A stretch of 64,000 bases of DNA from Algoriphagus halophilus (lineage in GTDB: Bacteria; Bacteroidota; Bacteroidia; Cytophagales; Cyclobacteriaceae): NCBI RefSeq assembly GCF_900129785.1, contig NZ_FSRC01000001.1, positions 1,178,001-1,242,000 of the forward strand, read 5' to 3'. Below the pieces are notes generated by a model, which was given only the letters and a program-made list of their open reading frames with translations, was not told the origin of the DNA and ran no database searches. Shown in pieces: positions 45,404 through 54,560 of this stretch (positions are counted from its first letter, which is position 1; each line of letters opens with the position of its first letter). Both the position numbers and the translations under genes were made by a program.

Positions 45404-46942
45404 CTATTCTAATCCTAAGGCTTTTGCAGCATTGACATAACCTGCTCCATAATATTCATCATTTCCTGGCTTACCAAGATCTGTTGAGGAGCTGAATAGG
45501 GTAGTCTTCACTTGTGCAGGTTTCATTGCTCCTCCATTTGATTCCATAATGAGTGCAACTACTCCAGCTACTGCAGGAGCTGCCATAGAAGTACCTTGTG
45601 CCCAACCGTAAGATCCATTTGTAGTTCCTCTGACAGTACTAAATACCATATCGAATACATAGCAAAATCTTACAAGAGATAAATTGGTGCCGTCCAATTG
45701 ACAATTCGAAAAATTCCCGTCAATCAAAGCAAGACCTACAGTACCCCCTGGAGCAGCAATGTCCACTCCAGATTTACCGGAATTGGTATAATAAGCTGGA
45801 TCCGTAAAATTAGATGCTCCTAATTGCCAGCCGGTAGGCCCAGTAGAACCAACAGAAATGATATGTTGATTTTGTGCTGGGATCACAGTGAATTCATTAT
45901 TGTCGTCCAAGTTTAATCCATCATTTCCGGCAGCTACAATAATGGTTACGCCAAGTTGATAAGCATAACGGCTCACACGATCAAAAATCTTCTGTAACTC
46001 TGTAATGGCATCTCTGAATTCCTTATCCTTCCAATCAGTTCTATAATCGATGGTAGCTCCAAGACTCATATTTATTACCTGAGCTCCTGCTCCCCCCATA
46101 GATTGAGGAGTAGCTGCATAAACCATTCCTTCTAGAACCCATTCAAATGCTCCAGAACCACTGTGAAGGGATTTAACCCCGATAAGAGTAGCTTTTGGTG
46201 CAATTCCGACAGTAGCTAACCCTGAAGACGCTACAATCCCAGCCACGTGAGTTCCATGCCAAAAAGTTCCAGTATCAAAGTTCCAAGGTTGTCCTGGAAC
46301 AGTTGAAACAGAACTAGCCATGTCCAGATTAGGGGCAAGGTCTTGATGGGATGAATGGATACCTCCATCGATAATAGCAACTCTAACACCTTCACCTGTA
46401 TAGCCATTGTCCCAGGCGGTAGGAGCGTTGATTGATTCAGGAGCCCATTGGAAACCATCGAAAAATGCACTTTGGTAATCAAAGGGATCGCCTTGTGCTA
46501 CAGGTCCTTCTAGTTCATTTACCTCTTCAGGATCTTTGGTGTACTGCAAAATAAAGTCTGGAGTTACCGATTCAACACTACTGATCTTTCGTGCTTTAAT
46601 AAGAAATTCCGAAGATTTGGATATAGCCACCGCAACCCCAATTTCAGGATAAGACTTCACGATCTCTCCTCCTGCATCAGCAATACTTTTTCCGATGTTT
46701 TTAGGTAGATTATCTCCTTTCGTTAAGATAAGATACCTACCTGTATAGTCGCCTACTCTTAAGTTGGAAAAATCTGTGACTACAGGTAATTCATTTAGAT
46801 TAAAACGACTGGTATTTAATTCATCTTCAGAGGCCATGGTATTTACATGTTCATCTTCAATGATGATGCTTTCGCAAGCATTAAATAAAAAGCCCAAAGC
46901 AATTAAAAAGGGCAGAAATCTGGATTTTTTAAGTTGTTTCAT
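45404..46942 (-). CDS. Subtilisin-like S8 peptidase, lipoprotein
   Basis: The 512-residue protein has a lipoprotein signal ending FLFNACESI. A propeptide-like inhibitor region follows (residues about 70-130: YLILTKGDNLPKN, VESVTPDFIL). The catalytic triad is intact: Asp in VAIIDGGIHSSHQDL, His in WHGTHVAGIVASSG, and Ser in GTSMAAPAVAGVVAL, with the oxyanion Asn in VAAGNDG. The protein ends shortly after the peptidase domain (GAGYVNAAKALGLE), so there is no type IX secretion tail. It likely acts as a surface-anchored endopeptidase. It stands alone between a terminator and a long spacer. Confidence 0.94.
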   Translation of the reverse strand: MKQLKKSRFLPFLIALGFLFNACESIIIEDEHVNTMASEDELNTSRFNLNELPVVTDFSNLRVGDYTGRYLILTKGDNLPKNIGKSIADAGGEIVKSYPEIGVAVAISKSSEFLIKARKISSVESVTPDFILQYTKDPEEVNELEGPVAQGDPFDYQSAFFDGFQWAPESINAPTAWDNGYTGEGVRVAIIDGGIHSSHQDLAPNLDMASSVSTVPGQPWNFDTGTFWHGTHVAGIVASSGLATVGIAPKATLIGVKSLHSGSGAFEWVLEGMVYAATPQSMGGAGAQVINMSLGATIDYRTDWKDKEFRDAITELQKIFDRVSRYAYQLGVTIIVAAGNDGLNLDDNNEFTVIPAQNQHIISVGSTGPTGWQLGASNFTDPAYYTNSGKSGVDIAAPGGTVGLALIDGNFSNCQLDGTNLSLVRFCYVFDMVFSTVRGTTNGSYGWAQGTSMAAPAVAGVVALIMESNGGAMKPAQVKTTLFSSSTDLGKPGNDEYYGAGYVNAAKALGLE

Positions 46943-47582
46943 AAAGTTAATTGGTTGATGAAAAATTGTTGAAATGGTTTTTTAATGTTTGACTGAAAAG
47001 AGGCTACATGCTTAAAATATGATTGATATTTGCAGCTTTTCTTCACCTCCTTAATATATAATTAAAACCTCTAATAATATAAAAAAATATCAATCACTTT
47101 CTGATATTTAAGGATTTAGGGTAAATATTACAAAACAACTAAAGTATCTAGTATTTAATATATTAGTATTGCAATCTTGATTAAAAAATTACTTTTTAAC
47201 TGCCTGAAGTTTATTTGTACAATCCGTTTAGGAAAAAATCTAGTGAAAATTAATTTAAGTGATAGGAAGGCATGTAACTAAAAAATATTAAAAAGGGAAA
47301 AGAGATTACCTCATCCAAGAATCAAGATTTAAAGAGTTGAAAAAATTGCCTTCCAGCTCCCCATAATTTTCTTTTGATAATATTACACTGCTTTTTTAAA
47401 ATTGGCTCAAGGTCCAAAAAGTAAAAAATTTCAATTCTTGCCAATCTCAAAATTTGTTTTGGTAAAAATCAATTTTAGGTAATCTGAAGGATATTTTACT
47501 TTTTTTAATTCTCTTTGGAACCGAAGAGTTTTAAACAAGGAAATCCTATCTTCAAAACCTCAGTGTTCATTTATCTAATCCC
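46943..47582. other. Intergenic spacer, 640 bases, very AT-rich
   Basis: This is the longest gene-free stretch in the window, between the divergent S8 peptidase and M14 carboxypeptidase genes. It has long A/T tracts (especially 47060-47250) and no long open frame, no good TAnnTTTG element, and no repeat I can define. The promoters of both genes must be within it. A small RNA is possible but I see no terminator-like hairpin to support it. Confidence 0.4.
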
Positions 47583-48845
47583 ATGAAAACTATCAAATTT
47601 AGTTGCCTTCTTAGTCTAATTTCTTTGGGACTTCTTTTCTCTTGTAAAACTGTTTCTCAATGGGAGGGACAAGGACCTATTCAGATTATAGAGACAACTG
47701 ATCAACCGATCACTTTCCAGACCAAACAAAAATTTGAGGCTGGAGAGGGGGTATATTTCTCTAATGAACTGGAAGGAGCAAGGCTGAATGGAGTTAAGAG
47801 AATAAATGATACGCTAATTCAAGTGACGATTTTACCGGAAAACCAACCGATCAATCCTAGCCCTTGGTATGGGTTCAAACTATGGTCTAAAGAGTCTAAT
47901 GAATTTTGGATCCAGTTTACTTATGGAGGAATTGGGTTTCACCGTTATTTTCCAAAATTCAGTAGGGATGGAGTTAATTTTGTCAACGTAGACTCTACTG
48001 ATTTTTTTCTACCTGAAACAGACGAAAGGAGACCAGAACTAGGATTCTTGAAAGTTAGAAGTTCCCCAGATTCTTTGTGGATTGCAGCTCAGGACAGAAT
48101 GGGTACTGCTCATGTGCAACAATGGAAAGAGGACCTTTTACAAAAAGAATTTGTTTCTAAGATTACAATTGGGAAAAGCAAAGAAGGGAGGACTTTGGAA
48201 GTATTGAAGATCGGGGAAGCGGATGACAAGGAAATGTTGATGGTCATTTCTATGCAACATCCTCCAGAATTGACAGGATTTCTTGCGATGCAAGCTTTCA
48301 TTGAAGAACTGGTGAAGGACAGTCCCCAAGCCAGAAAATTTCGGAGAAAATACAATTTATATGTGATGCCCCAGATGAATCCAGATGGGGTGGCCAATGG
48401 TCATTGGAGACATAATTTAGGGGGAATCGATTTAAATAGGGACTGGGTGAATTTCAATCAACCTGAAACAAAAGCCTTATCGGATTTTATGGATAATAAA
48501 GTGAAAGAAACTGGAGGGAAGTTTGTTTTTGCTGCAGATTTTCATTCCACTTGGGAGGATATTTTTTATACCAATAATGAGGAGTTGGAAGGAAATTTTC
48601 CAGGATTAATCCCTAAAGTGATCAAAAAATCATCCAAGAGAATTCCAGACTATGTGCCCAATATCCGTCCCAATGAAGGAAATCAAAGAAGCGTAACCTC
48701 CAATTCCTATTTCTTTTTCGTCCATCAAGCCGAATCCATGACCTTTGAAGTAGGTGATAATACCCCCAGAGAAATCATCCAAATGAAAGGACAATATTTA
48801 GCAGAAGAATTGATGAAAATCCTGAATAAAAAGAAATGGAATTAA
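47583..48845 (+). CDS. M14-family zinc carboxypeptidase, lipoprotein
   Basis: The 420-residue product has a lipoprotein signal (Cys in LLFSCKTV). An N-terminal beta domain (residues about 35-150) resembles the prodomain-like module of cytosolic carboxypeptidases: YFSNELEGARLN, WYGFKLWSKESNEFWIQFTY. The M14 catalytic domain has HxxE as MQHPPELTGFLAM, the Arg/Asn set in PDGVANGHWRHNLGGIDLNRDW, the third zinc His in DFHSTWEDI, and the catalytic Glu in ESMTFEVGDNTPREI. Its layout differs from the M14 protein at 38389, so they are not recent duplicates. It probably trims peptides on the cell surface. A terminator follows. Confidence 0.9.
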   Translation: MKTIKFSCLLSLISLGLLFSCKTVSQWEGQGPIQIIETTDQPITFQTKQKFEAGEGVYFSNELEGARLNGVKRINDTLIQVTILPENQPINPSPWYGFKLWSKESNEFWIQFTYGGIGFHRYFPKFSRDGVNFVNVDSTDFFLPETDERRPELGFLKVRSSPDSLWIAAQDRMGTAHVQQWKEDLLQKEFVSKITIGKSKEGRTLEVLKIGEADDKEMLMVISMQHPPELTGFLAMQAFIEELVKDSPQARKFRRKYNLYVMPQMNPDGVANGHWRHNLGGIDLNRDWVNFNQPETKALSDFMDNKVKETGGKFVFAADFHSTWEDIFYTNNEELEGNFPGLIPKVIKKSSKRIPDYVPNIRPNEGNQRSVTSNSYFFFVHQAESMTFEVGDNTPREIIQMKGQYLAEELMKILNKKKWN

Positions 48846-48865
48846 TCGGGAGATGGAATTAAAGT

Positions 48866-48904
48866 AAAGAGGCTAGGATGTTTAATTCATACCTAGCCTC
48901 TTTT
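48866..48904. terminator. Intrinsic terminator after the M14 lipoprotein gene
   Basis: AAAGAGGCTAGG (48866-48877) pairs with CCTAGCCTCTTT (48892-48903) with a 14-base loop partly pairing as ATG/CAT, and is followed by T. It may also end the converging small gene. Confidence 0.85.
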
Positions 48905-48918
48905 CCCTTTGAGTTTTA

Positions 48919-49308
48919 TTAAAATGCCAATGCGGCCAATCCCAATTTAGGTTTAAGTGGATTGATAGATTGGAGTATTTTACCTGAATATTTTTTAAAT
49001 AAATCACTCCCAAGCAGATCAGTCAAAAATTTGGTTCGACTATTCTTAAGGTTGAGGAAGCTTGCCTTTTTATCATCATCAGATGCTGAACTTCCATTTA
49101 TTTTCATTAGGTCATCTACAAAGCTTTTATTGTTGACTTCCAGTTTACTTTGCTGGTCTGAGCTTAAATCGAGCCCCTTGGTGTCATTTAAAATGCCTAA
49201 AACCTGGGAAGCCATATCCATTTTGGGGATTTTTAGGCCTTGTGCCTGAGCACTTAAGCCAACAAAGGCTACCATAGCAAAGGCAATTAAAAATTTGTTC
49301 AAATTCAT
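48919..49308 (-). CDS. Small secreted protein, unknown function
   Basis: The 129-residue product has a signal peptide (MNLNKFLIAFAMVAFVGLSA, cleaved near AQAQ). The mature part is helical: ASQVLGILNDTKGLDLSSDQ, KSFVDDLMKINGSSASDDDKK, LTDLLGSDLFKKYSGKILQS. I do not recognise the family. It has no lipobox and no Cys. It follows a DUF937-like gene after 55 bases and may be expressed with it. The role is unknown; the two may be a small envelope or periplasmic pair. Confidence 0.7.
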   Translation of the reverse strand: MNLNKFLIAFAMVAFVGLSAQAQGLKIPKMDMASQVLGILNDTKGLDLSSDQQSKLEVNNKSFVDDLMKINGSSASDDDKKASFLNLKNSRTKFLTDLLGSDLFKKYSGKILQSINPLKPKLGLAALAF

Positions 49309-49363
49309 GGTTGTAAAGTTTGATGTTTAAACTTGATAGAAATGCGAATAGTTTTGATTTTTT

Positions 49364-49867
49364 TTAGTTAAAAAGGCCTTTGCCTAAGTCCATCAGTCCT
49401 CCTAGATCCATGCCACCTCCATTTTTGCTTCCCCCCATTAAGGATCCCAAAAGTTCAGTAGGATTGACTTTCCCTGAATTTCCTTGAAGTGAAGCCAATA
49501 CTGAAGACATAATGTCCTGATTGTCTTGAGGGGCATCATTCACTCTTTTATTAAAAAAGTTTAATATCATTGGTAAGGCTGCAGCGGCAATGCTCAAAGC
49601 TTGTTCTTTAGAAATTCCAAGTTTCTCCATTAAACCTTCGGTGACATTTCCTTTCAGCTGATTGACTATTGGAGAAGATGGAGCTGTTTCTTGTCCAGAA
49701 AACATTTCTTTAACTCCGTCGAGGTCACCGGAAGCCACTTGTTTTTGAAGACTTGACAAAACAGACTCTTTTAATGCACTAGCTGAAGATTTTGGGTCAG
49801 GTTGATTCATTCCTGCCAACATTTCCTCTAATGGGCCTTCAGCTAAATTTAATAATTGATCCAACAT
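49364..49867 (-). CDS. DUF937/YidB-like small protein
   Basis: The 167-residue product starts at the ATG at 49867 with no signal peptide. It is Ala, Ser and Gly rich, with helical parts MEKLGISKEQALSIAAAALP and NQLKGNVTEGLM, and a Gly/Met-rich end (NGGGMDLGGLMDLGKGLF) repeated in the manner of YidB/DUF937 proteins. The assignment is by pattern only. A terminator for the next gene group lies upstream on the same strand. Function is unknown. Confidence 0.6.
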   Translation of the reverse strand: MLDQLLNLAEGPLEEMLAGMNQPDPKSSASALKESVLSSLQKQVASGDLDGVKEMFSGQETAPSSPIVNQLKGNVTEGLMEKLGISKEQALSIAAAALPMILNFFNKRVNDAPQDNQDIMSSVLASLQGNSGKVNPTELLGSLMGGSKNGGGMDLGGLMDLGKGLFN

Positions 49868-50091
49868 GTTTTTAGTAATTGATAGACAATAAAGTTTAGT
49901 AATTTCTATTTATAATCCAATAAATTAATTTTTTAATAGCTGGGTTCATGAAGCTCAACCCTCAAAAAAGCTGAATGGATTCGAGATCAATTCTTCTATA
50001 TAACTTCCCTTTTTTTTAAAAAGTTAGACTGAGCGTGTTTTAAAATGTTTTCAATTCAACCAATTGGAGTTTTTGAATCAAGATGAAAAAC

Positions 50092-50124
50092 AAAAAAAGC
50101 CTCCTTGAATTTGATCAAAGAGGC
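50092..50124 (-). terminator. Probable terminator after the metallophosphoesterase gene
   Basis: GCCTC-N-TTGA (50099-50108) pairs with TCAA-N-GAGGC (50115-50124) with one mismatch. On the minus strand the run at 50092-50098 gives seven T. Confidence 0.65.
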
Positions 50125-50129
50125 CTTCA

Positions 50130-51095
50130 TTATTGAATTTTTCTGTTTTGAATTTTTGGCATGATCCATTCATTCAACTCAGGGTTTTCTTCGATTTTAA
50201 AACCTAAGTCATCCGGTGATTTCCCAACCCATTTGGTTTTTTTTCCTTCAATCATCACTTTTTTGTTCCCAATATCAATGGTCAAAAAAGCGAAAAGACT
50301 GTGTTCGTAAGGACAAGTGGAAGAAATATAAGGGTGTTCTTGATGAATGGATTCGGAGTAGCTATCATGTTTATATTTTCCTCCTACCCAATAGTAAGAT
50401 GCAGAATTAATATGTACATAATTAACTCCTTCAATTTCAAGATGCTGGTCAATATGCGAATGCCCATTGATGCAAAGAAGAATTTTTTCAGAATAGTTGG
50501 AAAGGATGGATTGAATCTCTTTTTCATTATCTACTGCTATTACTCCAGCTAGTGGTTGGTGAGATACAATTAAAACTGGATAGGGGCTATTTTCCAATTC
50601 TTGTTGAAGCCATTCCAATTGTTGCGATCCAATAAAAGATGGATAGCCGCCTGTATGACTTGGAGAACCTTTTTCATTTCCATCCAGCACAATGAGCAAT
50701 ATACCATTTATCACTTTCGAATAATAAGGAGATGGCATATCCCAAACCTCTAAACATTGCTCTTTTGTGAAGCCTCCATCTGTATCATGATTGCCAATCA
50801 CATGCAAAGAGGAGGAATGAGCCTTGTTAAAGAGTTGTATAACGTCGATATTTTCTTTTGAAGGATAGGCAAAATCTCCCATTTGGATGATCGCTGCCAA
50901 ATCCTTTTTCTTAGATGCCTCTAGAAACTCCAAAAGCCGTTCTTCACCATCATGCATGATGTCATGATGTAAATCACTGATGACCCCAATTTGGGTTTTC
51001 CCCTTAACTTGTTCTGCAAAAACTTGAGATAGGTTTGGTAGAAAAAGGCTTACGGTGGTAATACCGGCAGTATGAATAAACTCTCTTCTATTCAT
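50130..51095 (-). CDS. Tat-exported metallophosphoesterase
   Basis: From the ATG at 51095 the product has 321 residues. A GTG at 51110 would add five residues and overlap the previous stop; the ATG (MNRREFIHTAG, twin-Arg type signal with a hydrophobic core to about residue 22) is preferred. Calcineurin-type motifs are in order: GVISDLHHD, MGDFAYP, IGNHD, IVSHQP and INGHSHIDQ, with two-metal ligands intact. It probably removes phosphate from an organophosphate or phosphodiester in the periplasm. It is the last gene of a three-gene group with the HAD hydrolase and alcohol dehydrogenase, suggesting they process one phosphorus compound. Confidence 0.88.
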   Translation of the reverse strand: MNRREFIHTAGITTVSLFLPNLSQVFAEQVKGKTQIGVISDLHHDIMHDGEERLLEFLEASKKKDLAAIIQMGDFAYPSKENIDVIQLFNKAHSSSLHVIGNHDTDGGFTKEQCLEVWDMPSPYYSKVINGILLIVLDGNEKGSPSHTGGYPSFIGSQQLEWLQQELENSPYPVLIVSHQPLAGVIAVDNEKEIQSILSNYSEKILLCINGHSHIDQHLEIEGVNYVHINSASYYWVGGKYKHDSYSESIHQEHPYISSTCPYEHSLFAFLTIDIGNKKVMIEGKKTKWVGKSPDDLGFKIEENPELNEWIMPKIQNRKIQ

Positions 51096-51109
51096 TTTTT
51101 CAGATCTCA

Positions 51110-51823
51110 CTACTTATGAGCTGGATTTTTGAGCGATATATATTCTTTGATTTCCAATAAAGAGTCGATGATGTAATCGGGATGGCCTGTTTCCAATTGA
51201 CTTGCAGTCTGAGCACCTGTAGTTACTCCAAATGTAAGTCCACATCCCGCAGATTTTCCCTCTTCAATATCCACAATGGAATCTCCGATTTTGGCAACTT
51301 TATTGGCATCCTCAATTCCCATCTTTTCCATCGCCACAAAGATCATATCCGGTGCAGGTCTGCTGTTTTGTACATCGTCAGCGGTAACTAGAAGATCATA
51401 GGTTTCTCCCTCTTTCCATTGAAGTTTATCTAACAATGAAGTAGCTGTTTTCTCATTGTACCCTGTATTCAACACCACTTTGATATCATTAGATCGAAGA
51501 TCTTTAAAGAGGGATTCTGTCCCCTCATAAGTGCTTACTTCCAAATCAGCATATGCTTTTTTAAGAATCTCGAGAAATTCAGCAAATGCGATTTGGGCAT
51601 CTTTTTCTAGTTCCTCTTGAGAACTATAAGCTGGTTTCATGATGTCTTTCACAGCTTGAAGCTTTTCTTTACCTCCTCCATTTAATAAGACCGTATTTAA
51701 AGAAAAATTATGTCCAAGGTTGTTGATGGCCTTTTGAAGTGATTTGTATACTACATTATCTTCGTTGACAGTGGTTCCTGCCATATCGAAAATGACCATG
51801 TTGATTTCAGGTTTGTTATTCAT
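51110..51823 (-). CDS. Phosphonatase-like HAD hydrolase (PhnX-like)
   Basis: The 237-residue product is a HAD-superfamily enzyme whose nucleophile motif reads VIFDMAGTTV, the form characteristic of phosphonatase-like proteins (phosphonoacetaldehyde hydrolase has DWAGTTV). The other motifs are LNTGYNEKTA (motif II Thr), the Lys in KIGDSIVDIEEGKSAG (motifs III/IV), and a cap rich in Lys. The family TIGR03351 is linked with phosphonate catabolism genes but its substrate is not settled. It lies between the metallophosphoesterase (14-base gap) and the dehydrogenase (24-base gap). It likely cleaves a C-P bond or a phosphate ester of a related compound. Confidence 0.88.
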   Translation of the reverse strand: MNNKPEINMVIFDMAGTTVNEDNVVYKSLQKAINNLGHNFSLNTVLLNGGGKEKLQAVKDIMKPAYSSQEELEKDAQIAFAEFLEILKKAYADLEVSTYEGTESLFKDLRSNDIKVVLNTGYNEKTATSLLDKLQWKEGETYDLLVTADDVQNSRPAPDMIFVAMEKMGIEDANKVAKIGDSIVDIEEGKSAGCGLTFGVTTGAQTASQLETGHPDYIIDSLLEIKEYISLKNPAHK

Positions 51824-51847
51824 TTTACTTTTTTTAAATGATCTTAT

Positions 51848-52933
51848 TTACATGGGTTTGATTCCTACTCGATAGTTTCCCTCTGATTTGGCACTCTCAA
51901 ATGCTTTATCCAATTGAGTTAAAGGGAAGTCTTTGGATACCAAGAACTCAAAAGGATATTTTTTATTGGTTTCACTTAGAAACTGAATGGCATAGGCCAA
52001 GTCTTCTGGTTTATAATTATGTAAACCTTTGATTGATAAAAGGTTTCGAACAATATATTCTGCGCTAAAGGATAGGTTTCTTTGAGTATACACCGCTCCA
52101 ACCCAAATAGAAATGCCCCCAATATTTAAAATACTTAACCCTTTTTCCATTGCTTCTGCGGAACCGCTGGTATCTATCACCACATCAATTCCTCCATAAG
52201 TTTTCATGTGATGTAAAATTTCATCTTTGGAAAAGTGAGCATCTAAGCCGTGATCACTGCCAAATTGAAATGTGTTTTCCACTCGGTCTGTATGGATATC
52301 CATAGAAAAAACCTGCTTGGCACCTGCGTATTTTGACATAGCACAAGCAGAAATCCCCAACATTCCAGCTCCAATCACCAATACATTTTTGTGGTGCAAA
52401 TCTCCAGCAAGCCTTATTGCACCTGCTATAGTGGCGTGTGTACAATTTAAGGGAGTAGCTTCTTTATGCGATACGTTCTCAGGAATTCTAAAAATATCTG
52501 TTCCAGCTCTTAAATGGCAATGGGAAGCAAATCCACCGCTCAATACATCCTTCCCTTTGATTTCTTCATGGCCATATTTGAAAAGATCTTCTGACTTTTG
52601 AGGAAAACCTTTTTGGGCCATTTTACCATCGTGATCATGTGCGTATACTGACCAGGTAACCAAATCATTCAACTGAAGCTGCTCACCAGTATAATCCCTG
52701 ACTCCTCCTTGAGCGATGTCGACCACTTTACCAATTACCTCATGTCCCAAGACACTGGGTGCATGCGATTTTCTTCTACCATAATAGGTATGAAGATCGC
52801 TGGTACATATGGTGGCATAGGTGATTTGAATTAATACTTCCCCCTGTTTAAGTTCAGGAAACTTCACTGTTTGAGCGTGGAATGGTTTTTCAATTTCTTG
52901 AAATACCATGGCGAGGGCCTCTTGGTTACACAT
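51848..52933 (-). CDS. Zinc-type alcohol dehydrogenase of the phosphonate-associated (HpnZ-like) group
   Basis: The 361-residue product is a medium-chain dehydrogenase. The catalytic zinc site is present: Cys in TICTSDLHTYYGRR and His/Glu in VLGHEVIGKV. The segment LPQK-like GFPQKSEDLFKYGHEEI and GGFASHCHL matches the HpnZ subgroup (TIGR03366). The nucleotide-binding motif is VLVIGAGMLGISACAMSKYAG. The lobe that normally binds structural zinc through four Cys has none here (residues about 95-125), so that zinc is lost. It is first in the minus-strand trio and diverges from the DUF5690 transporter, consistent with oxidation of an imported phosphonate-like alcohol. An alternative ATG at 52909 is possible. 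Confidence 0.87.
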   Translation of the reverse strand: MCNQEALAMVFQEIEKPFHAQTVKFPELKQGEVLIQITYATICTSDLHTYYGRRKSHAPSVLGHEVIGKVVDIAQGGVRDYTGEQLQLNDLVTWSVYAHDHDGKMAQKGFPQKSEDLFKYGHEEIKGKDVLSGGFASHCHLRAGTDIFRIPENVSHKEATPLNCTHATIAGAIRLAGDLHHKNVLVIGAGMLGISACAMSKYAGAKQVFSMDIHTDRVENTFQFGSDHGLDAHFSKDEILHHMKTYGGIDVVIDTSGSAEAMEKGLSILNIGGISIWVGAVYTQRNLSFSAEYIVRNLLSIKGLHNYKPEDLAYAIQFLSETNKKYPFEFLVSKDFPLTQLDKAFESAKSEGNYRVGIKPM

Positions 52934-53270
52934 GTTTTAAACTTTAAAGAAAATTGATTCTTTATTTTTTTTTGGAAGAGTATTAATTCCAGAACAAAGA
53001 AAATCAATTATTTTCCAAATAAGAAAATTAATTTCTGTTTCAGAAAAATTAATAATCTATTAATATTAGAATTAAATTATTCTTAAATGACCCGACTACC
53101 TTTGTTGCTTCGCATGACCTATGCCTATTTTGGCTTCTAAACATAAAATGAACATACTTTTCAGCAGGGTATCAAGAATCCGATCGTAGTTTCTTATACT
53201 TCCATTGAAATTGGATTGAATTTAAAATAGAGTACAGGAATTCGAATCCATCAGTTATTAATTTCTTGAA
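52934..53270. other. Divergent promoter region with repeated AGAAAAT-N2-ATT motifs
   Basis: The 337-base gap separates the dehydrogenase operon from the transporter. Four similar motifs occur: AGAAAATTGATT (52948), AGAAAATCAATT (52998), AGAAAATTAATT (53022) and AGAAAAATTAATA (53042). The XRE-cupin gene nearby is a candidate reader. The -7 element at 53097-53104 is listed separately. No coding potential seen. Confidence 0.5.
53097..53104 (+). promoter_or_regulatory. Candidate -7 promoter element for the DUF5690 transporter
   Basis: TACCTTTG is an exact TAnnTTTG match, 167 bases before the transporter ATG, placing the repeated motifs upstream of and across the promoter. No matching -33 TTG at the ideal spacing was found. 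Confidence 0.45.
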
Positions 53271-54560
53271 ATGAAAAAACACACATCCTTGAACCTTCCT
53301 TCCACAAGCCGTTATTCCACATTTTGGCTCATGTTGGGGGCATTTTTATGTTATACGGGGATGTATGCAGTACGAAAGTCATTTCTAGCAGGGCAATATG
53401 CTGAGGTGGATTTTTACGGGTTTGACTTCAAAACAATTTTGGTGATTAGTCAGGTATTGGGCTACATGTTGTCAAAATTTTTGGGTATTAAACTCGTTTC
53501 GGAGATGAAGAGCGAAAAGCGCTCCCAATTTCTTTTTGGATTGGTAAGTTTTGGGTTAGCCATGCTATTGTTGTTTGCCTTTTTACCAATGAACCTGAAG
53601 CCGATTGCGCTTTTTTTTAATGGGCTGCCTTTAGGAATTGTGTTTGGTCTTGTTTTTTCCTATTTGGAAGGAAGAAAAAATACGGAGCTACTTGCTGCTG
53701 CTTTAAGTGCAACCTTTATTTTTTCTACTGGATTTGTAAAATCAGTTGGATTATGGCTAATGCAATTGACTGGAGTAGGGGAGTTTATCATGCCGTTCTT
53801 GACTGCATTATTGTTTTTTCCAGTATTCTTGGTTTCAATCAAAATGCTTAACAAGGCGCAGGTTAGGACTCCAGAAGACTTGGAATTACGTTCTGAGCGA
53901 GTTCCTATGGAAAGAAAACAGCGGTTGGATTTCCTAAAGAAACATGGATTGGTTTTTCTTGGCCTGGTAGTCGTATATGTGCTGTTGACGGTGGTCAGGG
54001 ACTTTAGGGACAATTTTATGGTAGAATTTTGGGCTGAATTAGGTGCAGAAGGCCAACCAGAACTGATTACACTTACAGAAATACCAGTAGCGATCATTGT
54101 TTTAATAATCGCAGCAGTGGGTTTTTTGATTCAGGATAATAAAAAAGCCTTTAAATGGGGGATGTATCTATGCATGAGCTGCTGTGTTACAATTGTATTG
54201 GTAACCTGGTTGTTTGAAGCAGCGGTGATCTCCCCAATTTGGTGGATGATTATCAATGGAATTGGGCTGTACCTGCCTTACATACTCTTCCACTGTATGA
54301 TTTTTGAACGGTTTTTGGCCCTTTTAAAATTTAAAGGAAATGTGGGCTTTTTGTTCTATACCGCAGATGCCTTAGGGTATACAGGAAGTGTAGGCGTGTT
54401 ATTATTTAAGGAATTCAGCAACTCTCAAGTAACTTGGGTTAATTTTTTGGGAGACCTCAACCAATTTGCAGGTATCATGATGCTGCTTGTATGTATCATT
54501 ACCTTAGGCCTACTTCAAAGGAAGACAAAATTGGCAACAGAATTGGCAATTAATTCATAG
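53271..54560 (+). CDS. DUF5690-family MFS-like transporter
   Basis: The 429-residue protein has about twelve membrane helices. It carries the family's conserved N-terminal region (FLCYTGMYAVRKSFLAGQY, GFDFKTILVISQVLGYMLSKF and LGIKLVSEM) and then a charged loop (about residues 205-225). The fold is MFS-like. DUF5690 genes often lie beside phosphonate-type gene sets in Bacteroidota (from memory), which fits the divergent PhnX-like/HpnZ-like operon. The substrate is unknown. Its 3' end overlaps the converging XRE gene by 11 bases, so transcription of the two may interfere. Confidence 0.82.
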   Translation: MKKHTSLNLPSTSRYSTFWLMLGAFLCYTGMYAVRKSFLAGQYAEVDFYGFDFKTILVISQVLGYMLSKFLGIKLVSEMKSEKRSQFLFGLVSFGLAMLLLFAFLPMNLKPIALFFNGLPLGIVFGLVFSYLEGRKNTELLAAALSATFIFSTGFVKSVGLWLMQLTGVGEFIMPFLTALLFFPVFLVSIKMLNKAQVRTPEDLELRSERVPMERKQRLDFLKKHGLVFLGLVVVYVLLTVVRDFRDNFMVEFWAELGAEGQPELITLTEIPVAIIVLIIAAVGFLIQDNKKAFKWGMYLCMSCCVTIVLVTWLFEAAVISPIWWMIINGIGLYLPYILFHCMIFERFLALLKFKGNVGFLFYTADALGYTGSVGVLLFKEFSNSQVTWVNFLGDLNQFAGIMMLLVCIITLGLLQRKTKLATELAINS

